The notes beneath the pieces were generated by a model. The model ran no database searches. It was not told where the DNA came from and saw only the letters and a list, made by a program, of their open reading frames with translations. From Streptomyces minutiscleroticus (GTDB lineage: Bacteria; Actinomycetota; Actinomycetes; Streptomycetales; Streptomycetaceae): a stretch of 64,000 nt of DNA. The stretch is taken from the NCBI RefSeq assembly GCF_014650875.1, contig NZ_BMVU01000022.1, forward strand, positions 1 through 64,000. Direction: 5' to 3'. Position numbers and translations under genes: made by a program. Below are positions 39,044-48,344 of this stretch, one piece after another. Each line of letters begins with the position of its first letter. The first letter of the stretch is position 1.

Positions 39044-39084
39044 GAAGGCCCGCCGGACCCCGTCGCGGGGTCCGGCGGGCCTTC
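39044..39084 (+). terminator. 19-bp hairpin terminator after the molybdenum hydroxylase operon
   Basis: Arms 39044-39062 and 39066-39084 are exact reverse complements with a 3-base loop (tcg), starting eight bases after the xdhC stop. No U tract, as usual in Streptomyces. Confidence 0.85.
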
Positions 39085-39304
39085 CGCACTCCCGCGCGGC
39101 CGGGCCGCCGCGGCGGTGCGGAACGGTGACGGCGCCTGCGCTGCGCGGACGGACGGATCCCGCGGCGCCGGCCCGCGGCCGGTGCCGCCGGGACAGCGCG
39201 GCGGACGGTGCCGCCGGAACGGTGCGCCGGCCGGTGCCTTACGGGAACGGAGACCTCCGGGAGCGGTGACCTCCGGGAGCGGTGACCCGGGCCGGAGGCG
39301 TCGT

Positions 39305-39793
39305 TCAGGGCGCACCGGGTGACGGTCCGTACGCTTCCCTGTACGGCACCGGGCGGCCGGTGGAGGCGTCCAGGAGGACGCGGTCGCCGACCGGCCGGTC
39401 CAGCCCCACCGTCACCGTCTCCCCGGACTTTCCGGGGCCGCGTCGGCGTCCCGGGTGTCCTGTGCGTCCCGCCCGGTGCCCCTTCCGGCTTCCGGCCGGT
39501 GCCTCGTCCCGGCTTCCGCTCGGCGTCCCCTTCCGGCTTCCGGCCGGTGCCCCTTCCGGCTTCCGGCCGGTGTCCTTTCGCAGCTTCCTGCCGGCGTCCC
39601 CCTCCAGCCGCTGGTCGGTCGGTGCGCGCAGTCCCGCCCGCGCCCGGAACGGCCGGGAGCGCTCGGTCCCGACCGGGACGCCGAGCGCCTGCGCCGTCTG
39701 CGGGCAGTCCGGGCCGGACCACACGCACTTCGCACCGTCCGGCGGCGGAACCGGGCCGTGGCGGGCGGCGTCCCTCCGTCCGTCAGTCCGCAT
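39305..39793 (-). CDS. hypothetical repeat-containing protein
   Basis: 162 codons, not a family I recognise. The N-terminus (RTDGRRDAARHGPVPPPDG then KCVWSGPDCPQTAQALGVPV) and the C-terminus (ETVTVGLDRPVGDRVLLDA then STGRPVPYREAYG) look like real protein, while the middle (KPEGAPAGSRKG and variants) is low-complexity and coded by a 24-bp minisatellite whose unit length varies, which may have shifted the frame. Start ATG 39793 is uncertain; ATG 39823 would overlap the divergent phosphatase start. No clear SD for either. Confidence 0.4.
   Translation of the reverse strand: MRTDGRRDAARHGPVPPPDGAKCVWSGPDCPQTAQALGVPVGTERSRPFRARAGLRAPTDQRLEGDAGRKLRKDTGRKPEGAPAGSRKGTPSGSRDEAPAGSRKGHRAGRTGHPGRRRGPGKSGETVTVGLDRPVGDRVLLDASTGRPVPYREAYGPSPGAP
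39473..39600. repeat. ~24-bp minisatellite
   Basis: Five degenerate copies of a unit like ccggtgccccttccggcttc, 23-25 bp long, inside the hypothetical minus-strand frame. Confidence 0.75.
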
Positions 39794-39821
39794 GATCACG
39801 CACGCGACGGAGGTCCCGTAC

Positions 39822-40444
39822 ATGACCGCAAGAGCGTCCCGTTACCTCTACCTCGCGCGGCACGGCGAGGCCTCACCGGACGAGAGCCGGCTGACGGACG
39901 CCGGCCGGCGCCAGGCCGCACTGCTCGGCGAACGGCTGCGCGGCGGCCCCTCGCGGCGATCCACCACGGCCCGCTGCCGCGCGCGGCGGAGACCGCCCGG
40001 CTGGTCCGCGACCGGATCGGCACCGTCCCCCTGCACTCCTCGGAAGCGGCCGGGGACTACGTCCCGTACGTGCCGCGGAGGGAGGAGCTGCCGCCGGAGT
40101 CGGCCGACGCCCTGCTCGAACACCTGGGGCGGTTCCCCGCCGAGGAACGCGAGAACGGCCCCGGGCTGGCCCGGGAGGCCCTCGCCCGGTTCACCGGACC
40201 CGTCGACGGCGACGAGCCGCGCCACGAGCTGGTCGTGACCCACAACTTCCTCATCGGCTGGCTCGTCCGCGACGCCCTCGACGCGCCCGCGTGGCGCTGG
40301 ACCGGGCTGAACCAGGCCAACGCCGCCCTCACCGTCATCCGGTACGCGCCCGGCCGCCCCGCCTCCGTCCTCTTCCACAACGACATGGCGCACCTGCCCG
40401 CCGGACTCCGCTGGACGGGCTTTCCCCCCGAACTGCGCGCCTGA
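39822..40444 (+). pseudogene. histidine phosphatase family protein, frameshifted
   Basis: The N-terminus (RYLYLARHGEASPDESRLTD, with the phospho-accepting RHG motif) reads in one frame from ATG 39822, and the rest (LAAIHHGPLPRAAETARLV, then VVTHNFLIGWLVRDAL with the second catalytic His, to the stop at 40442) reads in another. The join is at about 39945-39952, in ggcggcccctcgcgg; one extra C in the C run would restore a single 207-codon phosphoglycerate-mutase-like gene. Both halves keep good codon use, so the change is recent or a sequencing error. Possible role: phosphatase on a small phosphate ester. Confidence 0.75.
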
Positions 40445-40487
40445 GGAGCCCGCCCGCGGGTCACGCGCGGACCGGTGCCCGGCCGTG

Positions 40488-43424
40488 TCACGAGGCGGCC
40501 AGCAGCGCCTCCGCCGCCTCCGCCGCGGCCGGGTACCGGCCGACCAGGGCCGCGCCCGCCGGGCCTGAGGGGCCCGCCGTCTCCCACGGCCCGTCGCAGC
40601 CCAGCAGGGCGGCCACCGCGTCGCACGTCGCGGGGCGGGCGGCCAGGAGGGCCACGCCGCGGCCGCCGTCCGCGGGACGCCGCGCCGTGAGCACCGCCTC
40701 CTCGTCCGGGCCCGGCCGCTCCCGCCACGGCGGCACCCACGCGTCCAGCCGCGCGAGCCGGCCGGGGAAGACGCGGCCGGCCTCACGGATCAGCAGCGGC
40801 GCCAGTTCGGCGCCGCCCGAGCGCAGGGTGGTGATCAGCGTCGGCAGCCAGGGCAGGAGCACCCGGTCGGGGAGGCGCGCGAAGGCGTTCGACACCGCTT
40901 CCACGACGAAGTCCGTCAGGCCGGGCACCGGCTGGAGGGCGTGGAGGAAGCCGCTGAGGTGGCGCGGGTAGGCGTGGACCGTCAGGGGGTTGCCGAGCAG
41001 CTCGTCGCACCTGGCCCGCAGGTCCGCGCGGGACAGGTGCCCCAGGTGCGTCCGGGCCGCCCACAGCATGGCCGTCTTCGCCGGCTCCTCGGGGTGGGAC
41101 TGGGCGACCGCGAGCTCCAGCTGCGTGCGGTCGCAGCCCAGCGACAGCGCCAGGCCCTCCATGTCGAACAGGAAGCCCAGCATCGCCGCCACCTGGCGCA
41201 CGGTGGCGTCGTCGTCGGTGAACGCCGTCGGCAGCAGGGTGCAGTAGTGGGCGTAGCCGGCCTTGACGAAGGACTCGATCCACTGCGGCAGCGTCGGCTC
41301 GCCGGTGCGGTAGTACGCCAGCAGCCGGCGCACCCGGCGCAGCACCTCCGGCGCGCCGTCGACGCTGCGCTCGGCCGACAGCACCTGCAGGGCGTGGGTG
41401 CCCAGTTCGTCGGCGAGGCGGCGGCTGCGCAGGTACAGCGTCGCGTCCTCGACGGCCTCCAGGACGGTGGCGGCGGTGGCCCGCGGGTCGTACGCCGTGC
41501 GGCGCAGGCGCTGCTCCAGGACCTGCTCGACGCTGACGCCCTCGTAGCCGAGCTCGATGAGCGCGCGCTGGTGCGTGCCGAGGGCCAGGTCCCAGGACTC
41601 CTGGATGGGCCGCTCGCCCAGCTTCCGCTCACCCATGATGGGCCGCGCGGCGCCCTGCGGCATCAGGTACCGCAGCATCCACAGCACGTCGGAGCAGCGC
41701 TCCAGTTCCGGCCGGGACGCCATGTCCAGCAGCGCGCGCCGCACACCGCGCTGCTGGAGCTTCAGACCCAGCGGTGCGAGGCGGTCGTGCACGTCGCGGG
41801 CCAGTGGCGGCAGCGCGTCGTAGCCGACCCGGCCGATCCGGTCGCCGCCCATCATGATCTCGACCAGGCGGCGGACGTCGCGCCGGCCGGGCACACTGTC
41901 CTTCTCGATGCAGGTGACCGCCGCGTCCTGGAAGTCGTACGGCGTGGGCTTGGCCCGGTCCCGCATCCCGGCCAGCAGGATCGACGTCTCGAAGACCGCG
42001 ATGGCGTCGGCGGTGGAGGCGAGGTAGCCGTTGCGCCGGGCCGCGCGCACGATCTCCACCGACCAGCCGAGCAGTTCGGCCTCGTCCAGCCGGTCCAGGA
42101 CGGGAGGGCGCCGCAGGAAGCCGGTGAGCCGGTCCGGGGACGGTGCGGACGGTGCGGGGGCCGCCGGTGCCTTCCCGGCCCCGGACCTCTTCGTGTTCGC
42201 GCCCGCCTGCCCGGCCAGCCGGTACGGCCGCACTCCGGTGCGCTCGAGGTTCTTCGCCCACACCGTCGCGGCGATGGACACCGAACCGGCGGCGAGACCG
42301 AACTGCGCCTCGATCGCGGCATGGCTGGACGGGATCAGACCGTACTGCCATCGGGTGGCCGTACGCGGGGCGATCCCGAAGGAGCCGCCGCCGGCGACGC
42401 CGAACTCGTCGACCCGGCTCGCGGCGTGGAAGGCGCCGCAGACGTAGAGGCAGTCGGCGGGGTCGGTGCCGGTCGCGGCCAGGTGCTCGCGCATCCTGGT
42501 CCACATGTACCGCTCGCGGTCCTCGTCCACCCGGATCCGGTGCGGGTCGCCCGGGGCCAGGCGCCGGAAAAGGCTGCCGATCAGGAGCATGACCTGGCGG
42601 TAGGTGTCGTGGTCGCCGTCGCCGAGCGGCAGCTCCACGTACTGGTGCCACCACTCCGACCAGTGCCGCACCCGGCCGTGGCGCAGCAGGTGCTCCTCCA
42701 GCTCGGCGAAGCGCGGCCGCAGGTCGCCGATCCCCACGCCGACGGCGTCGCCGTGCAGCGCGGCCTCCTCCTCGGCGGGCGGTTCGTCCGCACCGGCGGG
42801 TCCGGCGGGTCCGGCGGAGCCGGTTCCCCGCGCCCCCCGCGCGTCCCACTGGAAGACGTGGTCCGAGGAGCGGTCCACGAGGACCAGTTCCACACCCGGT
42901 GTGTCGAGCGCGTAGGCGATCGCCTGGTACTCGGCCGAGGCCTCGGTGATCGGCGCGACCACCGACAGCGGCGACCACTCGGCGGGGAAGCCGTCGGTCT
43001 CGCTCGCGAACGCCTGCACCGCCACCGGCAGCCGGCAGTTGCGCAGCTCGGTCAGGAGCGGGGCCATGTCCTCGCACAGCTCCAGGTACACCACCTTCGG
43101 CCGCTTCTCCCTGAGCCGGCGCGCCATCGCGAGCGCCGAGGCGGGGGAGTGGTGGCAGACGGGGAAGATCTCCAGGGGCTCGCGGACCGCGCGGTCGACG
43201 TCGTCGACGATGCCGAGGAGGATGCCCTCCAGGGCGTCGGGACCGCCCGCGAACGCCGCGGCCGCCTCCCGCAGTTGGCCGCGCAGCGCGTCGAAGGTCC
43301 GCCCGTGCGCGTCGCTGTCCTGCTCGGGCTCGCCGCCGGTCGCCTCGGCCGTGCCGCTGCTCTGCTCGTGCGCGCCGCCGGTCGGCTCGGGCGTGCCGCT
43401 GCTCTGCTCGTGCGTGTCGCTCAT
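40488..43424 (-). CDS. DUF5682 family protein of MoxR/VWA operon
   Basis: 978-residue protein, fourth gene of the SWIM-VWA-AAA-DUF5682 operon. After a repeated Ser/Gly/Glu N-terminus (EQSSGTPEPTGG and EQSSGTAEATGG), residues 85-120 read FPVCHHSPASALAMARRL and VVYLELCEDM; this His-pair-then-Glu pattern resembles the EreA/ChaN/TraB-type hydrolase fold (inference). A mid region has CLYVCGAFHAASRVDEFG. The C-terminal 550 residues are helical and repeat-like. No biochemical function is known. Start ATG 43424, 33 bases after the AAA ATPase stop. Linkage to MoxR and VWA genes suggests it is the effector or substrate handled by the ATPase. Confidence 0.85.
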   Translation of the reverse strand: MSDTHEQSSGTPEPTGGAHEQSSGTAEATGGEPEQDSDAHGRTFDALRGQLREAAAAFAGGPDALEGILLGIVDDVDRAVREPLEIFPVCHHSPASALAMARRLREKRPKVVYLELCEDMAPLLTELRNCRLPVAVQAFASETDGFPAEWSPLSVVAPITEASAEYQAIAYALDTPGVELVLVDRSSDHVFQWDARGARGTGSAGPAGPAGADEPPAEEEAALHGDAVGVGIGDLRPRFAELEEHLLRHGRVRHWSEWWHQYVELPLGDGDHDTYRQVMLLIGSLFRRLAPGDPHRIRVDEDRERYMWTRMREHLAATGTDPADCLYVCGAFHAASRVDEFGVAGGGSFGIAPRTATRWQYGLIPSSHAAIEAQFGLAAGSVSIAATVWAKNLERTGVRPYRLAGQAGANTKRSGAGKAPAAPAPSAPSPDRLTGFLRRPPVLDRLDEAELLGWSVEIVRAARRNGYLASTADAIAVFETSILLAGMRDRAKPTPYDFQDAAVTCIEKDSVPGRRDVRRLVEIMMGGDRIGRVGYDALPPLARDVHDRLAPLGLKLQQRGVRRALLDMASRPELERCSDVLWMLRYLMPQGAARPIMGERKLGERPIQESWDLALGTHQRALIELGYEGVSVEQVLEQRLRRTAYDPRATAATVLEAVEDATLYLRSRRLADELGTHALQVLSAERSVDGAPEVLRRVRRLLAYYRTGEPTLPQWIESFVKAGYAHYCTLLPTAFTDDDATVRQVAAMLGFLFDMEGLALSLGCDRTQLELAVAQSHPEEPAKTAMLWAARTHLGHLSRADLRARCDELLGNPLTVHAYPRHLSGFLHALQPVPGLTDFVVEAVSNAFARLPDRVLLPWLPTLITTLRSGGAELAPLLIREAGRVFPGRLARLDAWVPPWRERPGPDEEAVLTARRPADGGRGVALLAARPATCDAVAALLGCDGPWETAGPSGPAGAALVGRYPAAAEAAEALLAAS

Positions 43425-43456
43425 GCTGTTCCTGCCACTCGTGTCGGGCCGGCCGC

Positions 43457-44581
43457 TCAGGACAGGGTGGCGATCGCGTCGCGGCCGCCCTCCAGGAACT
43501 CCGGCCAGGAGCCGCCCTCCTCCTTGCTGCGCGGCTCCACGACCCCGTGCAGGTACTTGTTGAGGATGGCCAGGTCCTCGGGCTCGCGCCGGGCCAGCGA
43601 GCCGACGAGCGAGGAGGCCAGCGTACGGGCGCTCAGGGCGCGCTCGCCGAAGAAGTCGCTGTGCAGGACGGCGTCCTCCAGCACGCCGATCTGCTCGGCG
43701 GTGGACAGCGCCGACTCCAGCCTCTCGTCGTCGCTGCCGGCCGCGGCCGCCGAGGCGCGCAGGTCGGCGAAGCTCTGCAGCAGCACGTCGAGCAGGGTCG
43801 GGGGCACGTCCAGTTCGATGCGGTGGCGGCGCAGCAGCTCCTCGGTGCGGAAGCGGACGATCTCCGCCTCGCTCCGCTTGTTCGTCACCACCGGGATGCG
43901 CACGAAGTTGAAGCGGCGCTTGAGTGCGGACGACAGGTCGTTCACGCCTCTGTCGCGGCTGTTGGCGGTGGCGATGACCGAGAAGCCGGGCCGGGCGAAG
44001 ACGATGTTGTCACTGTCGCCGTCGCCGCCCAGCTCCGGGACCGAGATGTACTTCTCGGACAGGATCGAGATGAGCGCGTCCTGGACGTCGCTGGTGGAGC
44101 GGGTGAGCTCCTCGAAGCGGCCGATCGCGCCCGCCTCCATCGCGGTCATGATGGGGGAGGGGATCATCGACTCGCGGGACTGGCCCTTGGCGATGACCAT
44201 CGACACGTTCCAGGAGTACTTGATGTGGTCCTCGGTGGTGCCGGCCGTGCCCTGCACCACCAGGGTGGAGTTGCGGCAGATCGCGGCGGACAGCAGCTCG
44301 GCCAGCCAGCTCTTGCCGGTGCCGGGGTCGCCGATGAGCAGCAGGCCGCGGTCGGAGGCCAGCGTCACGATGGAGCGCTCGACGAAGCTGCGGTCGCCGA
44401 ACCACTTCTGGGAGACCTTTCGGTCCAGGCCGTCCGCCCGCTCGGAGCCCAGGATGAACAGGCGCACCATCTTCGGGGACAGCCGCCAGGAGAACGGCTT
44501 GGGGCCGTCGTCGATCGACTCCAGCCAGTCCAGCTCCTCGGCGTACTTGATCTCGGCGGGAGCGCGCAGCAGGTCGGACAT
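43457..44581 (-). CDS. MoxR-type AAA+ ATPase
   Basis: 374 residues. Walker A GDPGTGKS at residues 84-91, Walker B region AIGRFEELTRS at about 152-162 (Phe-Glu-Glu in place of the usual acidic pair), sensor 1 VIATANSRDRG at 202-212 and arginine finger LKRRFNFVR. MoxR ATPases work with VWA proteins as chaperone-like remodelling machines. Start ATG 44581 (GTG 44584 next to it), with AGAAAGG upstream. Separated from the VWA gene by 98 bases that contain a gcgaaa repeat. Third gene of the operon. Confidence 0.9.
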   Translation of the reverse strand: MSDLLRAPAEIKYAEELDWLESIDDGPKPFSWRLSPKMVRLFILGSERADGLDRKVSQKWFGDRSFVERSIVTLASDRGLLLIGDPGTGKSWLAELLSAAICRNSTLVVQGTAGTTEDHIKYSWNVSMVIAKGQSRESMIPSPIMTAMEAGAIGRFEELTRSTSDVQDALISILSEKYISVPELGGDGDSDNIVFARPGFSVIATANSRDRGVNDLSSALKRRFNFVRIPVVTNKRSEAEIVRFRTEELLRRHRIELDVPPTLLDVLLQSFADLRASAAAAGSDDERLESALSTAEQIGVLEDAVLHSDFFGERALSARTLASSLVGSLARREPEDLAILNKYLHGVVEPRSKEEGGSWPEFLEGGRDAIATLS

Positions 44582-44595
44582 CACAGGGCCTTTCT

Positions 44596-44647
44596 GAAGC
44601 GGAAAGCGAAAGCGAAAGCGGACAGCGAAAGCGGGAAGCGGGAAGCG
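44596..44647. repeat. 6-7-bp tandem repeat (gaaagc type) between VWA and AAA genes
   Basis: Eight or so copies of gaaagc/ggaagc in the short gap just upstream of the AAA start (on the coding strand gctttc-type). It lies where the ribosome site should be and leaves only one usable SD. Confidence 0.7.
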
Positions 44648-44679
44648 CGAGACGGGCGGTGGGCGCGGAAGGGCGCCGG

Positions 44680-46275
44680 CTACGTGAGGAACGTCTTGAG
44701 CTCGTGGACGAGCTTGCGTATGTGCCCGGACAGGACGGGGGTGCCGAGGTCCTTGAAACGCTCACGGAACCACGGGTTGACGCTGCCGCGGCCGGAGCTG
44801 GTCACCGAGCCGACCGGGATGAACCTGGCCCCCGAGCGGTGGACGGCGGTCATGCTCTCGAAGAGCTGCTCACCGCGCCATTCGTAGAAGTCGGAGATCC
44901 ACACCACCACGGTGTTGCGCGGCTCGGCGATCTTCGGCTGGGCCAGGGCCATGGCGACCGTGCCGTCCGTGCCGCCGCCGAGGTCGGTGCGCAGCAGCGT
45001 CTCGAAGGGGTCGTGCACCCACGGTGTGAGGTCGAGCGCCTGCGTGTCGTACGCGATCAGGTGCACGTCCACCTTCGGCAGCCCGGCGAAGATGGAGGCC
45101 AGGATGGTGCAGTTCACCATCGAGTCGACCATCGAGCCCGACTGGTCCACGACGACGATCAGCCGCTGGGGCGTCGTCCTGCGCGCGGTGTGCCGGTAGT
45201 AGAGGCGGTCGACGTACAGCCGCTCCTCCTCCGGGCTCCAGTTGGTGAGGTTCTTCCAGACCGTGCGGTCCAGGTCGAGGTTGCGGAACACGCGCTTGGG
45301 CGGGACGGAGCGGTCCAGGGCGCCCACCGTGGCCTTCTCCACCTGGGTGCGCAGCACCTCGGCGACCTCGTCGACGAACCGGCGGATCAGGGCCTTGGCG
45401 TTGGCCAGGGCCACGCCCGAGAGGTTGTTCTTGTCCCGCAGCAGCTGCTCGATCAGGGACATGCTCGGCGTGAGCTGCGCGGCGAGGTGGGGGTCGGCCA
45501 GCACCTCGCGCAGGCGCATCCGCCTGACGAGGTCGGCCTCGATGGCGCCGAGCTCCGGGCCGATCGCCGGGATCAGCCGGCTCAGGTCGGGCGTCGTGCC
45601 GCGGCCGCCGGTACCGGTGGGGCCGACGCCCGGTCCCCCGGCGCTCCGGCCGGCCCCCTGGCCGGCGCCGCCGCGGCCGCCGCGCAGCTCGCCGGGGCCG
45701 CAGCCGAGCGCGCGCTCCAGCCAGCCCGCGTCCGCCTGCCAACGGGCCAGCTGTCCGGCGGTGACCGTGCCGGAGCCGGAGGCGAAGACGTTGAGCAGCA
45801 CCTTCGACACCAGGGCCGCGCGCCGCACTTCGGCGGCCCGGTCGCGTCCGTCCCCGGAGGGATCGGCACCGGCACCGGCGTCGTCGTCCGTGCCGGCGTC
45901 GGATGCGGATGCGGGTTCGGGCTCGGGTGCGGGTTCGGGTTCGGGGACCATCAGGCCGTCGAACTCGGCGGCCAGCTCCGGGTGGCGCTGCACGATCGAG
46001 TCGACGGAGGCCTGCGGGTCCAGCAGCGCGGCCGGCAGACCGATGTCCTCCACGACGGCGAGGCTCGCCGACTCCAGCGCGGCCTGCTCCTCGTGGTCGA
46101 AGAGGCGGGCGAGCAGCCGCCAGTAGAGCACCTGACGGCGGTTGTCGTGGGGGAGGGCCTCGGGGGCGGGGACGGGGGCTTGTGCCGGTGCCGGTGCCGG
46201 TGCCGGTGCGGGTGAGGCCGCGTGTCCGGCCGCGTGCCTCTGCGCGTTCGTGTTCGTGTTCATGGACTCGGTCAT
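44680..46275 (-). CDS. VWA-domain protein (CoxE-like) of MoxR operon
   Basis: 531 residues. The C-terminal 160 residues are a von Willebrand A domain with an intact metal site: DQSGSM at residues 377-382, Thr in GGGTDGTVAMA and Asp in VVWISDFYEW. A helical region with LPHDNRRQVLYWRLLARLFD and AKALIRRFVDEVAEVLRT precedes it; Pro/Ala-, Pro/Glu- and Gly-rich linkers separate the parts. Partner of the MoxR ATPase by family knowledge. Start ATG 46275 overlaps the SWIM gene stop (ATGA), so it is translationally coupled. Second gene of the operon. Confidence 0.9.
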   Translation of the reverse strand: MTESMNTNTNAQRHAAGHAASPAPAPAPAPAQAPVPAPEALPHDNRRQVLYWRLLARLFDHEEQAALESASLAVVEDIGLPAALLDPQASVDSIVQRHPELAAEFDGLMVPEPEPAPEPEPASASDAGTDDDAGAGADPSGDGRDRAAEVRRAALVSKVLLNVFASGSGTVTAGQLARWQADAGWLERALGCGPGELRGGRGGAGQGAGRSAGGPGVGPTGTGGRGTTPDLSRLIPAIGPELGAIEADLVRRMRLREVLADPHLAAQLTPSMSLIEQLLRDKNNLSGVALANAKALIRRFVDEVAEVLRTQVEKATVGALDRSVPPKRVFRNLDLDRTVWKNLTNWSPEEERLYVDRLYYRHTARRTTPQRLIVVVDQSGSMVDSMVNCTILASIFAGLPKVDVHLIAYDTQALDLTPWVHDPFETLLRTDLGGGTDGTVAMALAQPKIAEPRNTVVVWISDFYEWRGEQLFESMTAVHRSGARFIPVGSVTSSGRGSVNPWFRERFKDLGTPVLSGHIRKLVHELKTFLT

Positions 46276-48344
46276 GTGCGCAGCAGCTTCCCGGCGCGCT
46301 CGCGCAGCACCTTCACGGCGTCGGTGGCGGCCTTCTCGGCCCTGACGCCCGCCTTGTCGGTCGTGCCGCCGGCCCAGGCGCCTGCGTGGACGGCGACGGC
46401 CTTCTTCCGTACGGTCGTCTCCACGGCCAGGGGCTGGACGCCGAACGTCCCGGCGTCCCAGCGCAGCAGCCCGATGCACGCGCCGGACCGCGCGACCGCC
46501 CCGGGCGTGAGCGGACCGGCGGCCGGCACGCGGCCGGTGTCGACGGCGAGGGGGTGCCCGGCGACGGTGAACGTCAGCGCGTCGTCGTCCTGTCGGACGG
46601 CGTAGCCCTCCAGGAACACGGGGACCGCGAGGCGCGCGGGGTGCCGGTCGAGCGGCGCGGCCACCGCGTCCGCCGCGGCGGGCAGGGCGACGCGGGCGGT
46701 GGCGAAGGGGTCGGCGGGCTCACCGGGACGGGCGTGGACGTCGCTCCAGAGCAGGTCGCCTTCTGCGGTGACCGGCATGCCGGTGAGCTCCATCGCGCGC
46801 CCCTCGCCGGCGGCCGCCAGCAGGGACATGTGCGGGCGCAGCAGCTGCCACAGGCCGGCCCCCACGACCGTGTCGGGCTTCGGCGCGGACACGCTGGCCC
46901 GCACCAGGCGGGGCGCGGCACCGTCGGCGGGCTCGAACACCGCGTGGACCTGGGCCTGTACGGCCGTCGCGTGCTCCTGCACGTCGACGCCGAGGGGCAG
47001 CAGACGGCCGGTGGCCGTACCGGTCGCGGGCGCGTGGGCCGCGCCGGGCAGCGTCAGCAGCGTCGCCCGCGCCCACAGGTCGGCCCAGCGGCGCACCGGA
47101 ATCCGCTCCAGGGCCGCGCCCGGGCAGGACGCGGCGAGTTCGGCGGCGAACCCGTCGAGGAGCACCGCCAGGCGGCGCAGCCCGGGGACCGGGAGCATCG
47201 CGGAGACGACCTGTGCCGATCCGGCGACCACGTCGTGGTCGAGGCCCTGCCAGCCGCGCCTCGCCAGGTCCGACAGCCACGAGCGGGCGGCGGCGAGCAG
47301 GTTCGCCGCCCGCTGCTCATCCGCCTCGTCCGAACCGCCTGTGCCGCCCGCCTCGACCGAGCCGCCTGTGCTGCCCGACTCGTCCGGGCCGCCTGTGCTG
47401 CCCGACTCGCCCGAACCGCCTGTGCCGCCCGCCTCGACCGAGCCGCCTGCGCCGTCCAGGTCGTCCTTTGAGGCACCTGTGCCGTCCGGCCCGTCCGGTC
47501 CCGGCGCGGTGGCCCCGCCGCCGGACCGGCCGGTGACCTCCTCGGCGCGGGCCGCCAGCGCGTCGTGGACGGAGCCGAGCAGGGCGGTGCGGGCCGCGGC
47601 GAGGGCGACGAAGTGGTCCTCGGCCGCGGATCCGGCCGCCGCCTTCTCCGCCGCCTCGGCGACCCGGTCGGCCAGGGGCGACCCCGCGACGGCACGGGCC
47701 AGTCCGGACAGACCGGCGGCCTGCGCGGGCCGGGGGCGCAGCAGCCCTGCGACCAGCACCTGGTCGAAGGCGTCGACGGCCGCCAGGACCTCGTCCAGCC
47801 CGTCGACGGTGCCGGTGAGCGCGTCGGCGCGCTCACCCGTGTCCGGACCGGACCCGTCCTGGGGCCCGCCCGCCGCCGATCCGGTCGGCGGGAACCACTG
47901 CATCTCCGGCAGCGGCGCGGTCGTGGGCGCGAGTTCGAGGTAGGCCAGGTGGCGCAGGAACCGGCTGAAGACCGGCGCGGCGGCCGTGGTGTCCCCCTGC
48001 GGCGGGCGCGCGGCGGTCATGGCGTCCGTGAGGGCCTGCGCGTCCGGCTCCTCCGCCGCGGTCTCCGCCTTCAGGTAACGGGCGACGCGTCCTGCGCCGT
48101 ACTGCAGCACCGCCTCGCCGACCAGGGCCCGTATGTGGTTGCAGAACGTGCCACGGGCGCCGCCGCAGGGGCGGTTGTTGTTCGTGCTGCAGGCGAACTC
48201 GTACGTGCCGGCCGCGACCGACGACACATAGACCCGCCCGATGTCCGAACCGCTGGACACCACACCCTGCAGACGTCCGTCGGCCAGCTCGACGAACGGA
48301 ACCTTGGCGAGCTTGCGCGGCCGCGCGGGCGGTGTCACCCGCAC
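46272..48344 (-). CDS. SWIM zinc-finger protein, first gene of MoxR/VWA operon
   Basis: 690 residues. Near the N-terminus TYEFACSTNN, NRPCGG and TFCNHIRALVG give Cys52, Cys60, Cys68 and His70, a SWIM-type zinc site (variant of CxCxnCxH), suited to DNA or protein binding. The rest is helical, interrupted by a Gly/Ser/Glu linker coded by a 27-bp repeat, and ends KVLRERAGKLLRT. Start GTG 48344 has GGAGAGG eight bases before; ATG 48386 and GTG 48413 are in frame but lack an SD. The upstream promoter fits the DNA-damage consensus. Only two operons of this type could explain ordering, so function remains unknown. Confidence 0.82.
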   Translation of the reverse strand: MRVTPPARPRKLAKVPFVELADGRLQGVVSSGSDIGRVYVSSVAAGTYEFACSTNNNRPCGGARGTFCNHIRALVGEAVLQYGAGRVARYLKAETAAEEPDAQALTDAMTAARPPQGDTTAAAPVFSRFLRHLAYLELAPTTAPLPEMQWFPPTGSAAGGPQDGSGPDTGERADALTGTVDGLDEVLAAVDAFDQVLVAGLLRPRPAQAAGLSGLARAVAGSPLADRVAEAAEKAAAGSAAEDHFVALAAARTALLGSVHDALAARAEEVTGRSGGGATAPGPDGPDGTGASKDDLDGAGGSVEAGGTGGSGESGSTGGPDESGSTGGSVEAGGTGGSDEADEQRAANLLAAARSWLSDLARRGWQGLDHDVVAGSAQVVSAMLPVPGLRRLAVLLDGFAAELAASCPGAALERIPVRRWADLWARATLLTLPGAAHAPATGTATGRLLPLGVDVQEHATAVQAQVHAVFEPADGAAPRLVRASVSAPKPDTVVGAGLWQLLRPHMSLLAAAGEGRAMELTGMPVTAEGDLLWSDVHARPGEPADPFATARVALPAAADAVAAPLDRHPARLAVPVFLEGYAVRQDDDALTFTVAGHPLAVDTGRVPAAGPLTPGAVARSGACIGLLRWDAGTFGVQPLAVETTVRKKAVAVHAGAWAGGTTDKAGVRAEKAATDAVKVLRERAGKLLRT
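47335..47442. repeat. 27-bp tandem repeat, four copies, in SWIM gene
   Basis: Units start at 47335, 47362, 47389 and 47416, each beginning ccgcctgtg; units one and four are identical. They code the GGTGGS/GGSVEA-type linker of the SWIM protein, in frame (nine codons per unit). Confidence 0.85.

Noticed and set aside
40941..44597. 1218-codon open frame on the plus strand
   Set aside because: Antisense to the DUF5682 and AAA genes; no domain and atypical residue use.
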